Source of the DNA: Polymyxa betae
Lineage: Eukaryota > Endomyxa > Phytomyxea > Plasmodiophorida > Plasmodiophoridae
Assembly: GCA_003693705.1 (NCBI GenBank)
Contig: RBZT01000597.1
Span: forward strand, 1 to 45,194
DNA: 45,194 bases
Direction of reading: 5' to 3'
A program made the position numbers and the translations under genes. The notes beneath the pieces are model-generated. The model did no database searches, had not been told where the DNA came from, and saw nothing but the letters and a program-made list of their open reading frames with translations. Below, piece after piece: positions 44,958 through 45,194 of the stretch (its first letter is position 1; every line of letters begins with the position of its first letter).

Positions 44958-45194
44958 GGGGAGTGACTGAGGCTAGCTGAAGGGGACGAAGGGAACTAGC
45001 TACTTTGCAGGCGAACAAGATGTGAACAGAAGCAATCAGATTGAAGAATGATTTATATAGGACGAGATCAGGCGATTAAATAGGACGCTGACTGGCTGCA
45101 GGCCACTCGAGGAGTCGACAGTGGACCAGGCGACTTGGACAGGGTCGACGACGACTTGGACAGAGTCAAAGACGGCTGGCATTACAGTCAAAAA
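44958..45194. other. Terminal stretch, no gene seen
   Basis: No coding segment is supported. A near-exact direct repeat, GACTTGGACAGGGTC and GACTTGGACAGAGTC, lies at about 45131-45168. Confidence 0.4.

Noticed and set aside
44958-45194. Long terminal repeat at the right edge
   Set aside because: Only one short direct repeat is visible and no matching copy exists in the window.

Overview
This is nuclear DNA from a compact, intron-rich eukaryotic microbe. Introns are mostly 43-120 nt, usually near 50, and genes lie 100-900 bp apart on both strands. Conserved eukaryotic genes are recognisable: EB1, S-formylglutathione hydrolase, RPAP2/Rtr1, an ABCD-type ABC transporter, Furry, Iml1/DEPDC5, polo-like kinase and a MYCBP2-type E3. 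Mobile elements are Ty3/Gypsy-like and PIF/Harbinger-like, and the telomere-like motif is CCCTAAA. I cannot fix the lineage. A protist or zoosporic microbe fits better than an animal, plant or higher fungus. No rRNA, tRNA, CRISPR or bacterial operon was seen.

Layout. 0-1.2 kb: transposase relic and decayed fragments. 1.7-6.3 kb: PHD-finger protein (+), an unresolved membrane-protein gene (-), WD40 protein (+). 6.6-9.5 kb: EB1 (+, 3 exons) and S-formylglutathione hydrolase (+, 8 exons, one of 10 nt). 9.6-13.3 kb: a coiled-coil protein in about 17 exons (+). 13.4-16.6 kb: RPAP2 (-) and ABCD transporter (-). 17.5-24.2 kb: Furry (+, 4 exons, 2181 aa). 24.6-29.4 kb: Iml1/DEPDC5, a GATOR1 subunit (-), whose introns are full of GTAACGT/ACGTTAC. 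29.5-32.9 kb: polo-like kinase (-, 15 exons, 547 aa). 34.1-38.4 kb: an F-box/Kelch coding region followed by a RING1-IBR protein that ends in a MYCBP2-type RING-Cys-relay (RCR) domain (+). 38.4-41.2 kb: unresolved coding-like fragments. 41.2-45.0 kb: a Gypsy-like relic and a PIF/Harbinger element with convergent ORF1 and broken transposase.

Most gene models were rebuilt by hand from splice sites, reading phase and family resemblance. For EB1, the esterase, Furry, the kinase and the RING/RCR gene every exon junction is in phase.

Four points stand out. (1) Introns of the Iml1 gene begin with GTAACG or end with ACGTTACAG, which are reverse complements of each other, like introners carrying terminal inverted repeats. 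(2) One E3 ligase joins a RING1-IBR half to an RCR relay with both relay cysteines kept and no obvious RBR Rcat. It lies directly behind, and possibly in one reading frame with, an F-box/Kelch protein. (3) The polo-box domain lacks the residues that bind phosphopeptide. (4) The Iml1 homologue appears to lack the DEP domain.
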